Source: Azospirillum sp. B4 (lineage in GTDB: Bacteria > Pseudomonadota > Alphaproteobacteria > Azospirillales > Azospirillaceae). Taken from it: a DNA stretch of 64,000 bases. The notes under the pieces were generated by a model that was given only the letters and a program-made list of their open reading frames with translations, did not search any database and was not told the DNA's origin. Shown piece by piece: positions 1-9,150 of the stretch (positions are counted from its first letter, which is position 1; each line of letters begins with the position of its first letter). Where the stretch lies: contig NZ_BACU01000527.1 of NCBI RefSeq assembly GCF_000333275.1, positions 1 through 64,000 of the forward strand, written 5' to 3'. Made by a program: the position numbers and the translations under genes.

Positions 1-136
1 CGCGGCGCACCGTGGCGGGGACGCGGGGCACCGCCGCCGTCGCGGTTCCGGCGATCACGGCCAAGGCTGCCGCTGAGCCCAGCAGGCAGCGTGTGCGGGA
101 AGAACGAACCGTTCGGTGGAGTTTCAGCCCAGGCAT
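1..136 (-). CDS. Secreted protein, N-terminal part only (truncated by window edge)
   Basis: An open frame runs leftwards from an ATG at 134-136 to the window edge without a stop. The first residues (MPGLKLHRTVRSS) are basic, followed by a hydrophobic stretch (LLGSAAALAVIAG) and an Ala-rich cleavage region, which together look like a Sec signal peptide of about 35 residues. A purine-rich AGGGATAGG lies just upstream of the ATG. Too little is left to name the family. An IacR-type operator copy at 202-225 lies about 65 bases upstream, so the gene may belong to the auxin regulon. This gene is a short partial frame, so the call is tentative. Confidence 0.5.
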   Translation of the reverse strand, partial: MPGLKLHRTVRSSRTRCLLGSAAALAVIAGTATAAVPRVPATVRR

Positions 137-201
137 CAAACCTATCCCTGTCTTATCAGCTTAGCTGGCAGGCTAAGATGGGTCATTGAAAAGTCAATTT
201 T

Positions 202-225
202 GATTACGTGAATAATCAACTTTTA
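202..225. promoter_or_regulatory. Putative IacR operator, copy 1 (degenerate right arm)
   Basis: GATTACGTGA-ATAA-TCAACTTTTA. The left arm matches the ATTTACGTGA arm of the perfect palindrome at 10869-10892 in 8-9 of 10 positions, the 4-base spacer is the same length, and the right arm keeps TCA. A second symmetry, TTGATTA...TAATCAA, overlaps it. The site covers the 3' end of the amidase gene and precedes the leftward secreted-protein gene, which is its more likely target. Confidence 0.5.
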
Positions 226-1496
226 TCAGACCCGATCATTCCCGTCAGGTCCGGTGCTGTGCGGGCCGGAAGATGCTGTTCAACCCAAAGGGCCCGGCGC
301 AGAAGTGCTTCGTCCCCCCTGAACGGCCCCAGCAGCTGGGCACCCAGGGGCATGCGGTCCGCGTCCATGCCGATCTGCAGGGTGATCGAGGGCAATCGCA
401 GCAGTGTCCACATACGGCTGAAGAGCGGATCGCCGGTGGCGGTCAGTCCCAAGGGGGCGGCGCCCGGGGCGGCGGGTGCGATCAGCAGGTCGACCTGATC
501 GAACAAGGCCGTGGCCTTTACCCGGGCGGCCTCGGCTTGTGCCAGACGGCCCCGGTGATCGGCCAACGGGATGCGCTGGCCCGTGGCGATCAACCCCTGG
601 ATTTGCGGACTCAATTGGTCGCGGCCTTCACGCCATTCCGTGGCCAAGGCCTGCGCCGTTTCGAACGCCATGATGGCGGCATGCAGATCCGCCAGGTGCG
701 CGAAGTCGTCGAGGTCGACGGTCACGATGGGGCAGGCTAGTCCCAGCCGCTCCCGGGTCTCTTCCATGGCCTGTCGCATGCCCTGATCGGCCGTGGGCCA
801 CCATGGGGTGGGGCAATAGCCGATGGCACGGGGCGCCAGGGGCCGCAGGTCGGGTTCCTGGGGCGTTGGGCCGCCTAGTACGGCATGCACGCGCGCGATC
901 GTGGCCACGTCGCGGGCCAATGCCCCCAGGGTGTCGAATTCCGGGGCCAGCCCTTTGACGCCCGCCAGCGAATAGCTGCCGAAGCTGGGCTTGAAGCCCA
1001 CGACGCCGCAGTAGGAGGCCGGCCGTGTGATGGATGCTGCGGTTTGCGACCCCAGCGCGAAATCCACCATTCCTGTCGCGACGGCCACGGCCGATCCGCT
1101 GGACGATCCGCCCGGCGTGCGTCGCGGATCGTAGGGGTTGCGCGTCGGGCCGGGACTGAAGAAGGCGAACTCCGTCGTCACGGTCTTGCCCATCGGGAGG
1201 GCGCCGGCCGCACACAACTGCGCCACACAGGCCGCATCGGATGACGGCCGCCGGCCGGCGTGGAAGGGCGAGCCGCATTCCGTCGGATACGCGGCCGTGT
1301 CGATAATGTCCTTGATGCCGAAGGTCAGGCCGGCTAGCGGCTTCAATCCCCCATCCAGGGCGATGGCGGCCGCCTGCCGGCGAATGATGTCGGGATCGAC
1401 GTGTACGAACGCCTGGAGCTGTGGATCCAGTCGGGTGATGCGGCTGATGGTGGCCTCCACCTGGCCGGTGTCGGACAACGGATGTCTTTCCATCAT
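216..1496 (-). CDS. Amidase-signature hydrolase (possible IacH counterpart)
   Basis: Amidase-signature family hydrolase of 426 residues, cleaving a carboxamide. The Ser-cisSer-Lys machinery is visible: Lys62 in GIKD, the GGSSSGS loop at 129-135 (cis-Ser about 132), and the nucleophile Ser155 in QTAASITRPA, where the family more often has DTGGS. The ATG at 1494-1496 is chosen because GGAAAGG precedes it; the frame stays open further upstream but would run towards the preceding gene. It is the last gene of a minus-strand operon after the acylase (47-base gap). IAA-degradation clusters contain an amidase, IacH, and none is present in the iacA operon here, so this may be its counterpart; that is inferred from context. 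Alternatively it handles the product of the neighbouring acylase. Confidence 0.8.
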   Translation of the reverse strand: MMERHPLSDTGQVEATISRITRLDPQLQAFVHVDPDIIRRQAAAIALDGGLKPLAGLTFGIKDIIDTAAYPTECGSPFHAGRRPSSDAACVAQLCAAGALPMGKTVTTEFAFFSPGPTRNPYDPRRTPGGSSSGSAVAVATGMVDFALGSQTAASITRPASYCGVVGFKPSFGSYSLAGVKGLAPEFDTLGALARDVATIARVHAVLGGPTPQEPDLRPLAPRAIGYCPTPWWPTADQGMRQAMEETRERLGLACPIVTVDLDDFAHLADLHAAIMAFETAQALATEWREGRDQLSPQIQGLIATGQRIPLADHRGRLAQAEAARVKATALFDQVDLLIAPAAPGAAPLGLTATGDPLFSRMWTLLRLPSITLQIGMDADRMPLGAQLLGPFRGDEALLRRALWVEQHLPARTAPDLTGMIGSDKS

Positions 1497-1543
1497 GAAC
1501 GCCTTTCCGAAGAGTGGGGATGCGGGGTCGTTGACGGTTCGCG

Positions 1544-4027
1544 TCACGGGCCGCTTGCGTTTGCGGGGATGGAGGGCAGTGTGCGCCGGCTTTCCAGGTG
1601 GTCGTCGACCTCCTGGGGGCTCAGCCAATCCCGCTTACAGCTGAAATCGCGGAACAGCGGCAACTGGTCGGCATAGTGGGGGCTGCGGCCGCCGTCCGGC
1701 GCGATGAAGCCGCTTTGCCCCGGCGCGGCGGTGGAGCACATGCGCACCCCGTCGCCGTCCATCACCACGCGGGCGGTGGTGGCCCCCCGGTTACGATAGG
1801 GCGCCACCAGCGGCTGTTCCTCCAACGGGGCCCAGGGCACGCCTGCGGCGTTGATGGCGGAAAAACGCATGGGCACAACCGGGGTCAGCCATCGCGACCG
1901 GTCCGGACCGAAGCGTGCCGTCAGCTGGTCGATGGCGTCGCGCAGGCCCGCCCGGATCAAGGTGTCGCGATCTTGGCCGTGCAGGAAGTCATGGCGCTGC
2001 GGCACGCCGGCCCGGGGACCCCGCAGGGCGTTCCATAACAGCTTGGCCCCGCGGCCGGGCGCAACGCTGCCGGGTGACCCCGTCTTCGCGTCCAGGGTGG
2101 GATAGCCGAAGCCAGCATGCGCCTTGTAGACCTCCGGCGGCAGGTCGTCCTGGAACACGCGCTGGAACAGGGCCGGCAGCCAGGTGCGGAACAGGGTCAG
2201 TGCCGGGCTGTCGTAAAGGCCTGTGCCTGCCGGATCGCGGCCTTGGCCGTCCCAACCGGCCAGCAGGTCCGCCGCCTGACGCACGGGATCGGTCGTCGGC
2301 AGGTTCCTGGTGGCGGCAATGATAAGGGGGATGAAATAGCGGGCGTTGACGTCGGCGTAGGACGCCCGCTCATCGATTTGCCAGATGTCATCCAGGCTCA
2401 GGCGGGGTTTGGCCTCCAATTGACTGATCAGCTCGTTGGCCCGGTCGACCTCGGAATAATTGGCGCCATCCGCGCGCAGGCCGGCCACCACCTGGTTGTT
2501 CCAGCTGGTGAAATAGCCCTTGGCGCTGTTCAGCTGCTTCGGATTGGCGTTGAACGGCAGCAGGCCGTCCCACTCCATGCCGCCGTCGCCTTTGGCCGGC
2601 AGCTGGATGTCCTGCCCGGCAGGGCGCTTGGGCATATGCCCCAAAGCGGCGGCACCGATGGTGCCGGCGCGGTCGGCGTAGAACCAGGTGATGGAGACGC
2701 CCACCCGGGCGGCCTGGGCCATGAACCCATCCCAGTCCCGCGCCTTTGCCGCCTCCGTCCAGCCCAGCAGGCTGGCGACCTCATACCCCTCCCATGCGCG
2801 CTTTTCGCTGTAGGCGGTGTTGCGCGCCGGATCCCATTCCCGCACCACGCCGTGGACCGTGGTGTAAATCTCGACCGTCTGGTCGGGTTGGCCCCGGACG
2901 TGGATGGTCTCCACCCGCCGGGTCATGGGGCGATAGGTTCCCCGGAACAGGTACTGGTGCGGATCCGCCGGGTTCAGCGTTTCCTGATAGATGTCGTTGG
3001 TATCCAGCGAGCCGACGGTGGACCCCCAGGCGATCTGGCCGTTCGTCCCGAAGAACACCGCCGGCAGGCCGACCGGCGTGCGGCCGACGACGTCGTAGCC
3101 GGCGCCGTGCAGCCCGATCCCCACCAGCAGGGACGGGTTGTACCAGCCCTGCTGCGGCCCGTTGACCAGCACCGTCTCCCCGCCCGCCGTCTTCGACGGG
3201 GCCAGCACCCAGGCGTTGCTGGCGGTGGGCATGCCCTGGGCCGCGGCCAGGCCCATGCGCTGGCGCTGGCCCTCGGCATAGTCGTCGGCGGCCGCCAGCG
3301 AGAGGGGGGCCAGCGAGAGGGGGGCCAGGTCGGCGGTACCGGCACTGGCGGATGTGCCTGCAGCCGTCGGTGGCTTGTCCAGGATGGTGGGGGCAGTGGG
3401 GTCCTCCACCCAGCGCAGCTGGTCATAGATCTGCCGGCCAGCCGTGGCCCCTTTGGCCTCCACCAGGGCGTTCAGCAGGCGCAGGTTGGCCACCTCCGCC
3501 GTGCCGCTGAAGAAGCGGTTGAAGATCAGGCCGATGCCCACCATGGCCACGTCCTGAGCCGTCCAGGGCGTGGGCTCGAAGTCTTGGGTGATGAACTCCC
3601 GTGGCATCAGATGGGTCCTGTCCGCCAGCACATCGCGGATGCGGGCGTTGATGCCGTCGGCATAGCCCTCGAAAATATCCCGCTCTTCCGGCGGTAGGGC
3701 GGCCAGTTGCGCGCGAACGGCGGCCGGATCGACACCCGACAGGGTGGCCTTGTCCACGGCCACGTAGGCCGGCCCTAGCACCGCCGCGACCGTGCCGGTG
3801 CCGGAGCGTCGGGCCATTTCCATCTGGTACAGCCGGTCCTCCGCCACGGCGTAGCCGTAGCCGTGGTAAAGGCCGCGCACCGTATCGGCGTAGATGTGCG
3901 GGACGCCGTAGGTGTCACGCTTGATGGTGATGTCGTGCGTGGGCGTGGCCGTCCGGACGGCGCAGGCGGACGTGATGGCCATGGCGACGGTGGCGGCGGC
4001 GGCCAGCAGGCAGCGGGATAAGGTCAT
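1544..4027 (-). CDS. Penicillin-acylase-family Ntn hydrolase, secreted
   Basis: A 827-residue precursor of the penicillin amidase / acyl-homoserine-lactone acylase family. These enzymes self-cleave into alpha and beta chains and hydrolyse amides with the N-terminal Ser of the beta chain. Here the beta chain would start at Ser270 in the motif ASNAWVLAPSKT; the alpha region (DTYGVPHIYADT near residue 40) and later Asn-rich beta motifs are intact. An N-terminal hydrophobic segment (residues 7-22) is a signal peptide; the ITSAC sequence resembles a weak lipobox. The ATG at 4025-4027 is used because an upstream extension lies inside the MFS gene and lacks a signal peptide. The spacer before the cut site carries a duplicated APLSL segment. 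It lies 26 bases after the MFS gene. Periplasmic hydrolysis of an amide conjugate (for example an IAA-amino acid) is an inference; penicillin or AHL are alternatives. Confidence 0.9.
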   Translation of the reverse strand: MTLSRCLLAAAATVAMAITSACAVRTATPTHDITIKRDTYGVPHIYADTVRGLYHGYGYAVAEDRLYQMEMARRSGTGTVAAVLGPAYVAVDKATLSGVDPAAVRAQLAALPPEERDIFEGYADGINARIRDVLADRTHLMPREFITQDFEPTPWTAQDVAMVGIGLIFNRFFSGTAEVANLRLLNALVEAKGATAGRQIYDQLRWVEDPTAPTILDKPPTAAGTSASAGTADLAPLSLAPLSLAAADDYAEGQRQRMGLAAAQGMPTASNAWVLAPSKTAGGETVLVNGPQQGWYNPSLLVGIGLHGAGYDVVGRTPVGLPAVFFGTNGQIAWGSTVGSLDTNDIYQETLNPADPHQYLFRGTYRPMTRRVETIHVRGQPDQTVEIYTTVHGVVREWDPARNTAYSEKRAWEGYEVASLLGWTEAAKARDWDGFMAQAARVGVSITWFYADRAGTIGAAALGHMPKRPAGQDIQLPAKGDGGMEWDGLLPFNANPKQLNSAKGYFTSWNNQVVAGLRADGANYSEVDRANELISQLEAKPRLSLDDIWQIDERASYADVNARYFIPLIIAATRNLPTTDPVRQAADLLAGWDGQGRDPAGTGLYDSPALTLFRTWLPALFQRVFQDDLPPEVYKAHAGFGYPTLDAKTGSPGSVAPGRGAKLLWNALRGPRAGVPQRHDFLHGQDRDTLIRAGLRDAIDQLTARFGPDRSRWLTPVVPMRFSAINAAGVPWAPLEEQPLVAPYRNRGATTARVVMDGDGVRMCSTAAPGQSGFIAPDGGRSPHYADQLPLFRDFSCKRDWLSPQEVDDHLESRRTLPSIPANASGP
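3296..3325. repeat. 15-bp exact tandem duplication in acylase linker
   Basis: CAGCGAGAGGGGGGC occurs twice head to tail. In the minus-strand acylase it encodes a duplicated APLSL block in the spacer peptide about 30 residues before the predicted autocatalytic Ser, so the reading frame is preserved. Confidence 0.9.
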
Positions 4028-4053
4028 GCTTGTTCCAGGCGAATGGGGGGCGC

Positions 4054-5394
4054 TTACCGGCCGCTGGTGGCTGCCCGGTAGGGCGCGCGTCCAAAGGACA
4101 GGACGATGGCGCTCAGCACTGCGGCGCCACCGGCGACGATGGCGGAGGAGGTGCCGACCATCTTGGGGTTGCCGAAGACATGGTCGTTCAACAGGCCCAC
4201 CAGGGCGGACCCCAGGGCCAAGCCACCTAGGGAGTTGCAGCAAAGGAACAGGGCCGCGACCCGGGCCCGTATGCGCGGTGGCGGTACCACCTGCATGACG
4301 GCGGTGGACGGCGGCATGGGGAAGGAGGCGAAGAAATAGGTAACGGTCAGCAGAACCAGGGCGACGGTCAGCGTGCCGGCCAACGGCAACAGGGCCACCG
4401 GAACGGCGGCACCCGCCGCGCCGATGATTCCGGTGCGGAAGGGGGCGTCGGCATGGCCGCGTTGGCCCAGCCAGTCCATCAGCCAGCCGCTGGCCAGGAC
4501 GCCGCCACCGCCGGCCAGGATAGCGATGGGGCCTAGCCACAGGCCGCATTCGCGGGGGCTCAGGCCGAAGCCCCGAATGAGGTAGGCCGGCGACCAACCC
4601 AACAGGGTGAACAGCGTCATGGCGGCTAGCGTGTAGCCCACCATGTGGGGCAGGAAGATGCGGCGCTGGTCGCGCAGGAAGGCCAGCACACTGGTGAACG
4701 ACGGCGCCGGCTCCGTCTGCGCGCGGGCACCCATCAGACGCGGCTCGCGCACCGTTACCTGGATGACCAGGGCCAGCAACAGGCCCGGCAGGCCCACTAG
4801 GATGAAGGTCATCTGCCACGGCCTGAAGGTCACGCCCAGCAACTGCCAATCACCGGCGGCCGTCATGGCGGCGATCAGGGCGCCGCCCACCAGGAAGGCC
4901 AGGCCCGTGCCCAGGAAGGAACCCAGGGAATAGACGGCGATGGCGCGGCCCAGTTTGCCCCGTGGGAACAGGTCGCCGATCAGGGAATACGTGGCCGGGG
5001 ACAGGGCGGCCTCGCCCGCGCCGACGCAGATGCGGGCCAGGAACAGCTGGACGAAGCTACGCGCCGCGCCGCAGGCCATGGTGGCGGCACTCCAGAAGAA
5101 GACGCCCACCGCGATGATCCACGGGCGGGAAACCCGGTCCGTCAGGGTGGCGATGGGGATGCCCATGGTGGCGTAGAAGATGGAAAAGGCCAGGCCGTGC
5201 AACAGGCCGAACTGTGTGTCGCTGATGCCGAGATCCGCCCGGATCGGCTCGATCAGCAGGGCCAGGATCTGGCGGTCCACGAAGGATAAGATGTAGGCCA
5301 CCATGCACAGGCCGACGACGTACCAGGCGCCGGGCGCCGTGGACTGCCGTGCTTGCGTCGCCGCCACACCGGCGTTTTCCGCGACATTCGTCAT
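4054..5394 (-). CDS. MFS transporter
   Basis: Major facilitator superfamily carrier of 446 residues with about 12 hydrophobic segments starting at residue 24 (WYVVGLCMVAYILSFVDRQ). The loop motif DRVSRPWI after the second or third helix corresponds to the MFS signature (DRxxRR-like). The FVDRQILA motif in helix 1 is common in carriers for organic acids and aromatic compounds (ACS/spinster-like groups). AAGGGA precedes the start at proper distance. It follows the TIM-barrel gene by 71 bases and is followed by the acylase after 26 bases, so it probably imports the product or substrate of those periplasmic enzymes. Substrate cannot be read from sequence. Confidence 0.88.
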   Translation of the reverse strand: MTNVAENAGVAATQARQSTAPGAWYVVGLCMVAYILSFVDRQILALLIEPIRADLGISDTQFGLLHGLAFSIFYATMGIPIATLTDRVSRPWIIAVGVFFWSAATMACGAARSFVQLFLARICVGAGEAALSPATYSLIGDLFPRGKLGRAIAVYSLGSFLGTGLAFLVGGALIAAMTAAGDWQLLGVTFRPWQMTFILVGLPGLLLALVIQVTVREPRLMGARAQTEPAPSFTSVLAFLRDQRRIFLPHMVGYTLAAMTLFTLLGWSPAYLIRGFGLSPRECGLWLGPIAILAGGGGVLASGWLMDWLGQRGHADAPFRTGIIGAAGAAVPVALLPLAGTLTVALVLLTVTYFFASFPMPPSTAVMQVVPPPRIRARVAALFLCCNSLGGLALGSALVGLLNDHVFGNPKMVGTSSAIVAGGAAVLSAIVLSFGRAPYRAATSGR

Positions 5395-5465
5395 ATTGCT
5401 TGTCCCTTTTCCCCGTTCGGTGGTCTCAAGCCCTTGGTGGCGGCGTTGCCCGTTGTTCTTGAACG

Positions 5466-6380
5466 CTATCCTAGCCGATCCAGGTAGGTCCGCGCGTCGC
5501 GAACGTCGCGCAAGGGATCGTCGGACCGGTCGTATTCCACATACAGATGTTCGATCCCCGCGCGGTCCGCTGCCCGGATCAGGCCGGGCAGATCCAGCAC
5601 ACCGGCGCCGACGACCGCGAAATCGCCATCGGCCGCCATATCCTTCACGTGGGCCAGCTTGAAGCGGCCGGGATGATTTTGCAGATAGGCCAGCGGGTCG
5701 GCCTTGGCCTTGGACACCCAGTAAAGGTCCATTTCCATCTTCACCAGGGCCGGATCCGTGCCAGCCAGGATCAGGTCGTAGATGACGGCGTCGCCCAGCC
5801 GGGCGAACTCGCGATGGTGGTTATGGAAGGCGAAGGTCAAGCCGGCCTTGGCGCACATCTCGCCCGCCCGGTTGAAGGCGCGGATGTAGCCGTCCACCAT
5901 CTCGCGGCTGGCCAGGTGCGGTGGCATCAGGATGGGCCAGACGACATAGCGCTGGCCCAGCGCATGGGCGGTGCGGATACCGTCCGCCACCACCGTGTCC
6001 ACCTGGTCCAGGCCCAGGGCGGCGGCGTAGGTGTCGCGGTTTTGCTCCGTGCTGATCTCCCGCCGCGTCCAGGCGGAGAACGAGGCGTAGAGCGCCGGTG
6101 GCGCCAGGTGCTGGGAGGGGGAGGTCAGGCCGTGGCGGTCGAACAGCCGCCGCACCAGCGCTGGGTCGCGGCCGAAGCTGCCTATGGTTTCCACCGTGCG
6201 GTAGCCCAGTTGCGCCACCGCCGCCAAGGTCCCTTCGAAGTCCTTCTCCAGCGGGGCGATGACGGTGAACAGCTGCAGGCCCCAGTCGCGGCCGGCGGCC
6301 AGGGCGCGACCCGTCCCGAAAGGTGCGGCCAGCAGCGGGGCGGCCGCTATGGCCCCGTGCAGGAACTCTCTGCGATTCAT
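5466..6380 (-). CDS. Tat-exported sugar phosphate isomerase/epimerase-like TIM barrel
   Basis: Xylose-isomerase-like TIM-barrel protein of 304 residues. It begins MNRREFLHGAIAAAPLLAAP, a twin-arginine signal, so it folds in the cytoplasm and acts in the periplasm. Likely metal ligands are visible in order: HNHHREF, the acidic KMEMDLYW segment, HVKDM and YVEYDRSDD. The ATG at 6378-6380 is preferred over one three codons upstream because GAGAGG then sits nine bases away instead of touching the start. It heads the operon continuing with the MFS, acylase and amidase genes. Members often act on keto-sugars or inositol-like compounds; a sugar-conjugated substrate would fit, but this is inference. 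Confidence 0.82.
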   Translation of the reverse strand: MNRREFLHGAIAAAPLLAAPFGTGRALAAGRDWGLQLFTVIAPLEKDFEGTLAAVAQLGYRTVETIGSFGRDPALVRRLFDRHGLTSPSQHLAPPALYASFSAWTRREISTEQNRDTYAAALGLDQVDTVVADGIRTAHALGQRYVVWPILMPPHLASREMVDGYIRAFNRAGEMCAKAGLTFAFHNHHREFARLGDAVIYDLILAGTDPALVKMEMDLYWVSKAKADPLAYLQNHPGRFKLAHVKDMAADGDFAVVGAGVLDLPGLIRAADRAGIEHLYVEYDRSDDPLRDVRDARTYLDRLG

Positions 6381-6760
6381 TGAGACCATCCTCTCATGCG
6401 AAGGAAGGCTGCCGGCAAATTCCGCGTGGTTGCTGCGCGTGCGTCCGCCGGCACCCCCTGTCCCAGTTCCGGTTTCTTCCCCATTTACCCGGTGGGGTAC
6501 ATGGCTTGGCTAGGGCTGGTGTGCCCTGCCACTGGTTCACCGATGAAAAAGATAGATACGGTAATTTTCAAGTTTTACAAAGCGTGAATTTTCCACTATT
6601 GTCCGTTTCGTGACGATGACACCGCGCCGGGCTTTCAGGCGGTGCGGTCACAAGACCATCCAAGGCGGAAGGAAAAACGCGGGTGCCGCTGGGCGCCGGT
6701 GTTGGGAACCATCACGCCAGTCGAGCCGGTGGTCGGGGAGCTATAGACGGGAGAAACGAG
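6381..6760. promoter_or_regulatory. Divergent intergenic region with AT-rich core
   Basis: This 380-base gap lies between the minus-strand operon starting at 6380 and the plus-strand TonB receptor starting at 6761, so it must contain promoters for both. A stretch from about 6540 to 6605 is clearly AT-richer than its surroundings and contains related AATTTTCA and TGAATTTT segments. No copy of the ATTTACGTGA operator was found here, so these two units may not be under IacR. Confidence 0.4.
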
Positions 6761-8995
6761 ATGAAAAAGATGTTGTTGCGAAACACGGCCATGGTGGTTG
6801 TCGGCGTCGGCGCCTATGCGGGCAGCGGGCTGACGGCATTGGCCCAGGAGGCGTCCGCCGGCGGCGGCACGCGGATGCCGGCCGCCCAGACGGAAGAGGG
6901 TGGCCTGGAAGAGATCATCGTCACCGCGGAGAAGCGCACCAGCACACAGCAGAAGACGCCCATGGCCGTGTCGGTGCTGGACAGTGAAACGCTGAAGCGG
7001 CAGGGCGTTGGCAATGTGCAGGACCTGACGTCGATTTCGCCCAGTGTCAGCTTCGCTCAGCAGAACGCCAGCGTCGTCATCGGCGTGCGCGGTGTTTCCA
7101 GCCGTGACACCAATGAGATTGGCGATCCGGCGGTGGCCATCACCATCGACGGCTTCACCCTGCAAAGTTCCGTGGGCCTGAACGCCAGCATCTTCGACCT
7201 GGAGCGGGTGGAGGTGTTGCGCGGACCGCAGGGGACGTTGCTGGGCCGCAACGCCACGGGTGGCGCGCTCAACATCATCACCGCCAAGCCCAAGGACGAG
7301 CTGGCGGCGTCGGCCTCAATGGAGTTGGGCAACTATGACACCCGCAACTTCACGGGCATGCTGAACCTGCCGGTTGATGACAAGGTCAAGGTGCGCGCCG
7401 CCTTCCAGACCCGAGATCATGACGGCTACCGCAACAACGCCCCGGCCGAGAATGGCGATGATGAGCATTCCAAGGCGGGCCGTGTCAGTGTCGCCCTGGA
7501 TCCGACCGACCGCTGGGCCATATTGCTGACGGGCGAGTATTCCAAGACCACGGGCGTCGGCCCGGTGGTGCAGGCAGTGCCGCAGACCTATCTGTCTTCC
7601 GGCGCCATCAATTTGAGCCGCCCCTCCATCCCCGGCGATGGCGAGACCTTCCCCGTGGCGTCCGGCGCGTCCATGTTCGTGGAAACGGCCAGCCTGCGCT
7701 GGAACACCAGCTATGACCTGGGCTTCGGTTCCTTGACCTATCTGGGCGGCTATCGCGACGTTGACTTCAAACGGCTGAGCACCCTGGGTGGGCAGTACGG
7801 CACCAATCGCCAGAACTTCGCCTACAACCAGCACCAGACGCCGGTGTCGCAGAACCATGAGGTGCGCCTGTCATCGCCTGACGGCGATCGGTTCACCTGG
7901 CAGGTTGGCTACTATTACTTCCAGGAAGATCAGTCCGTTAACACCATCTTCCAGGACTACAAGGGCGGGAACACGCTGCAGGCCAATGCCACCAACCTGC
8001 AGACCTATACCTATCCCGATGTCTATGCCGACTCCTCTGCCGGCTTCGGGCAGGTAGGCTACAAGCTGACCGACGACATCAAGGTCGAGGGCGGCGTCCG
8101 CTATTCCGAGGATTACAAGAGCCGCGTCGGCTACAACACCGTCACCAGCATCGGCACCTGGCTCGCCAACGGGACGACCAAATTCGTCACCACGCCGCAG
8201 AATTCCAAGATGGAGTCCGTCAGGACCACCTACCACGCCGGCGTGAACTGGCAGGTGGCGCCGGCCAACATGCTCTACTTCAAGTTCGACACAGGTTACA
8301 AGGCCGGCGGCTTCACCGACCTCAACACCTACGGGCCGGAAACCATCAAGGCCTATGAGGTTGGGTCCAAGAACCGCTTCCTGGACAATAATCTGCAGGT
8401 GAACCTGTCGGCCTTCTGGTACGACTACGCTAACCAGCAGGTGTCGCAGAACGTGACGACGTCCAGCGGCTCCATCGGGACCATGATCCTGAACGCCGGC
8501 GCCTCGCGCTACTACGGCGTGGAAGTGGAAACCTCCTATCTGCTGACGCCGGCGGACCGGATCGACGCCTATGTCGCCTACGTCAATGCGGAGTATACCG
8601 ATTTCAAGGTGGCCAACGGGTCCAGCAACCTGCAGCTGGCGGGCAATACGCCGCCGCAGGCGCCGACTTGGTCGGTCAATCTGGGGTACCAGCATGATTG
8701 GGACATCTGGAACGGCACGCTGACCGCTCGCGCCCAGACCCATATCGAGAGCAAGTCCTACTTCACCTTCTACAACTTCGGGGCCGACATGCAGCCGGCC
8801 TACACCCGGTCCGACGTCATCCTGAACTACCAGCCCAAGGGGGGTTCCTGGTCGTTGGAAGGCTATGTGCGCAACCTGGAAAACACGCTTGTCCTGTCCA
8901 ACGCGCAAAACCCGAACAGCACCACCTATCTGGCCTACCGCTACCAGTACCAGCCGCCACGCACCTATGGTGCCAAGGTGAGCGTCTACTGGTAA
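6761..8995 (+). CDS. TonB-dependent outer-membrane receptor
   Basis: Receptor of 744 residues. It begins with a signal peptide (MKKMLLRNTAMVVVGVGAYAG..ALAQ), then a TonB box-like segment LEEIIVTAEKR near residue 48, and a plug domain with the hallmark LERVEVLRGPQGTLLGRNATGG. The C-terminus ends in aromatic YGAKVSVYW, as expected for the last beta strand. The ATG is preceded by GGGAGAAACGAG. It is divergent from the operon holding the periplasmic acylase and the MFS carrier and most likely imports their substrate across the outer membrane. No co-transcribed regulator is evident. Confidence 0.93.
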   Translation: MKKMLLRNTAMVVVGVGAYAGSGLTALAQEASAGGGTRMPAAQTEEGGLEEIIVTAEKRTSTQQKTPMAVSVLDSETLKRQGVGNVQDLTSISPSVSFAQQNASVVIGVRGVSSRDTNEIGDPAVAITIDGFTLQSSVGLNASIFDLERVEVLRGPQGTLLGRNATGGALNIITAKPKDELAASASMELGNYDTRNFTGMLNLPVDDKVKVRAAFQTRDHDGYRNNAPAENGDDEHSKAGRVSVALDPTDRWAILLTGEYSKTTGVGPVVQAVPQTYLSSGAINLSRPSIPGDGETFPVASGASMFVETASLRWNTSYDLGFGSLTYLGGYRDVDFKRLSTLGGQYGTNRQNFAYNQHQTPVSQNHEVRLSSPDGDRFTWQVGYYYFQEDQSVNTIFQDYKGGNTLQANATNLQTYTYPDVYADSSAGFGQVGYKLTDDIKVEGGVRYSEDYKSRVGYNTVTSIGTWLANGTTKFVTTPQNSKMESVRTTYHAGVNWQVAPANMLYFKFDTGYKAGGFTDLNTYGPETIKAYEVGSKNRFLDNNLQVNLSAFWYDYANQQVSQNVTTSSGSIGTMILNAGASRYYGVEVETSYLLTPADRIDAYVAYVNAEYTDFKVANGSSNLQLAGNTPPQAPTWSVNLGYQHDWDIWNGTLTARAQTHIESKSYFTFYNFGADMQPAYTRSDVILNYQPKGGSWSLEGYVRNLENTLVLSNAQNPNSTTYLAYRYQYQPPRTYGAKVSVYW

Positions 8996-9025
8996 CGGCT
9001 TCACATCGGCAGTTGGATAATAAGA

Positions 9026-9055
9026 AGGGGGGACGGGCCGACCGTTCCCCCATTT
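9026..9055 (+). terminator. Putative terminator after TonB receptor
   Basis: A G-run and C-run flank a short loop (GGGGGACGG, GCCGA, CCGTTCCCCC) and are followed by ATTTT, 30 bases after the receptor stop codon. The stem is imperfect. Confidence 0.4.
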
Positions 9056-9100
9056 TCATGACCCTCAATTTTCATGACGGGGCTGGCAAAACGCGGGCAC

Positions 9101-9133
9101 AAAAAAACGCCGCGGGTACGGTGTCCCGCGGCG
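9101..9133 (-). terminator. Rho-independent terminator of the ferredoxin-reductase operon
   Basis: A perfect 9-bp stem CGCCGCGGG / CCCGCGGCG with an 8-base loop at 9108-9133. Seven A residues at 9101-9107 give the U-tract when read on the minus strand, 18 bases past the reductase stop codon. Confidence 0.75.
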
Positions 9134-9150
9134 GTCCTGGCTCTCGGGGA

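Noticed and set aside
2117-3697. Long plus-strand frame opposite the acylase gene
   Set aside because: No start signal or recognisable family; composition is typical of a GC-rich shadow frame.
1544-4849. A 1101-residue frame covering acylase plus 274 extra N-terminal residues
   Set aside because: The extension runs antiparallel in frame through the MFS gene with biased Pro/Arg/Gly composition; the signal peptide and family start at 4027.
6540-6605. A fifth IacR operator before the TonB receptor
   Set aside because: AATTTTCA and TGAATTTT segments occur but neither TTACGTGA arm nor the 4-base spacing is present.
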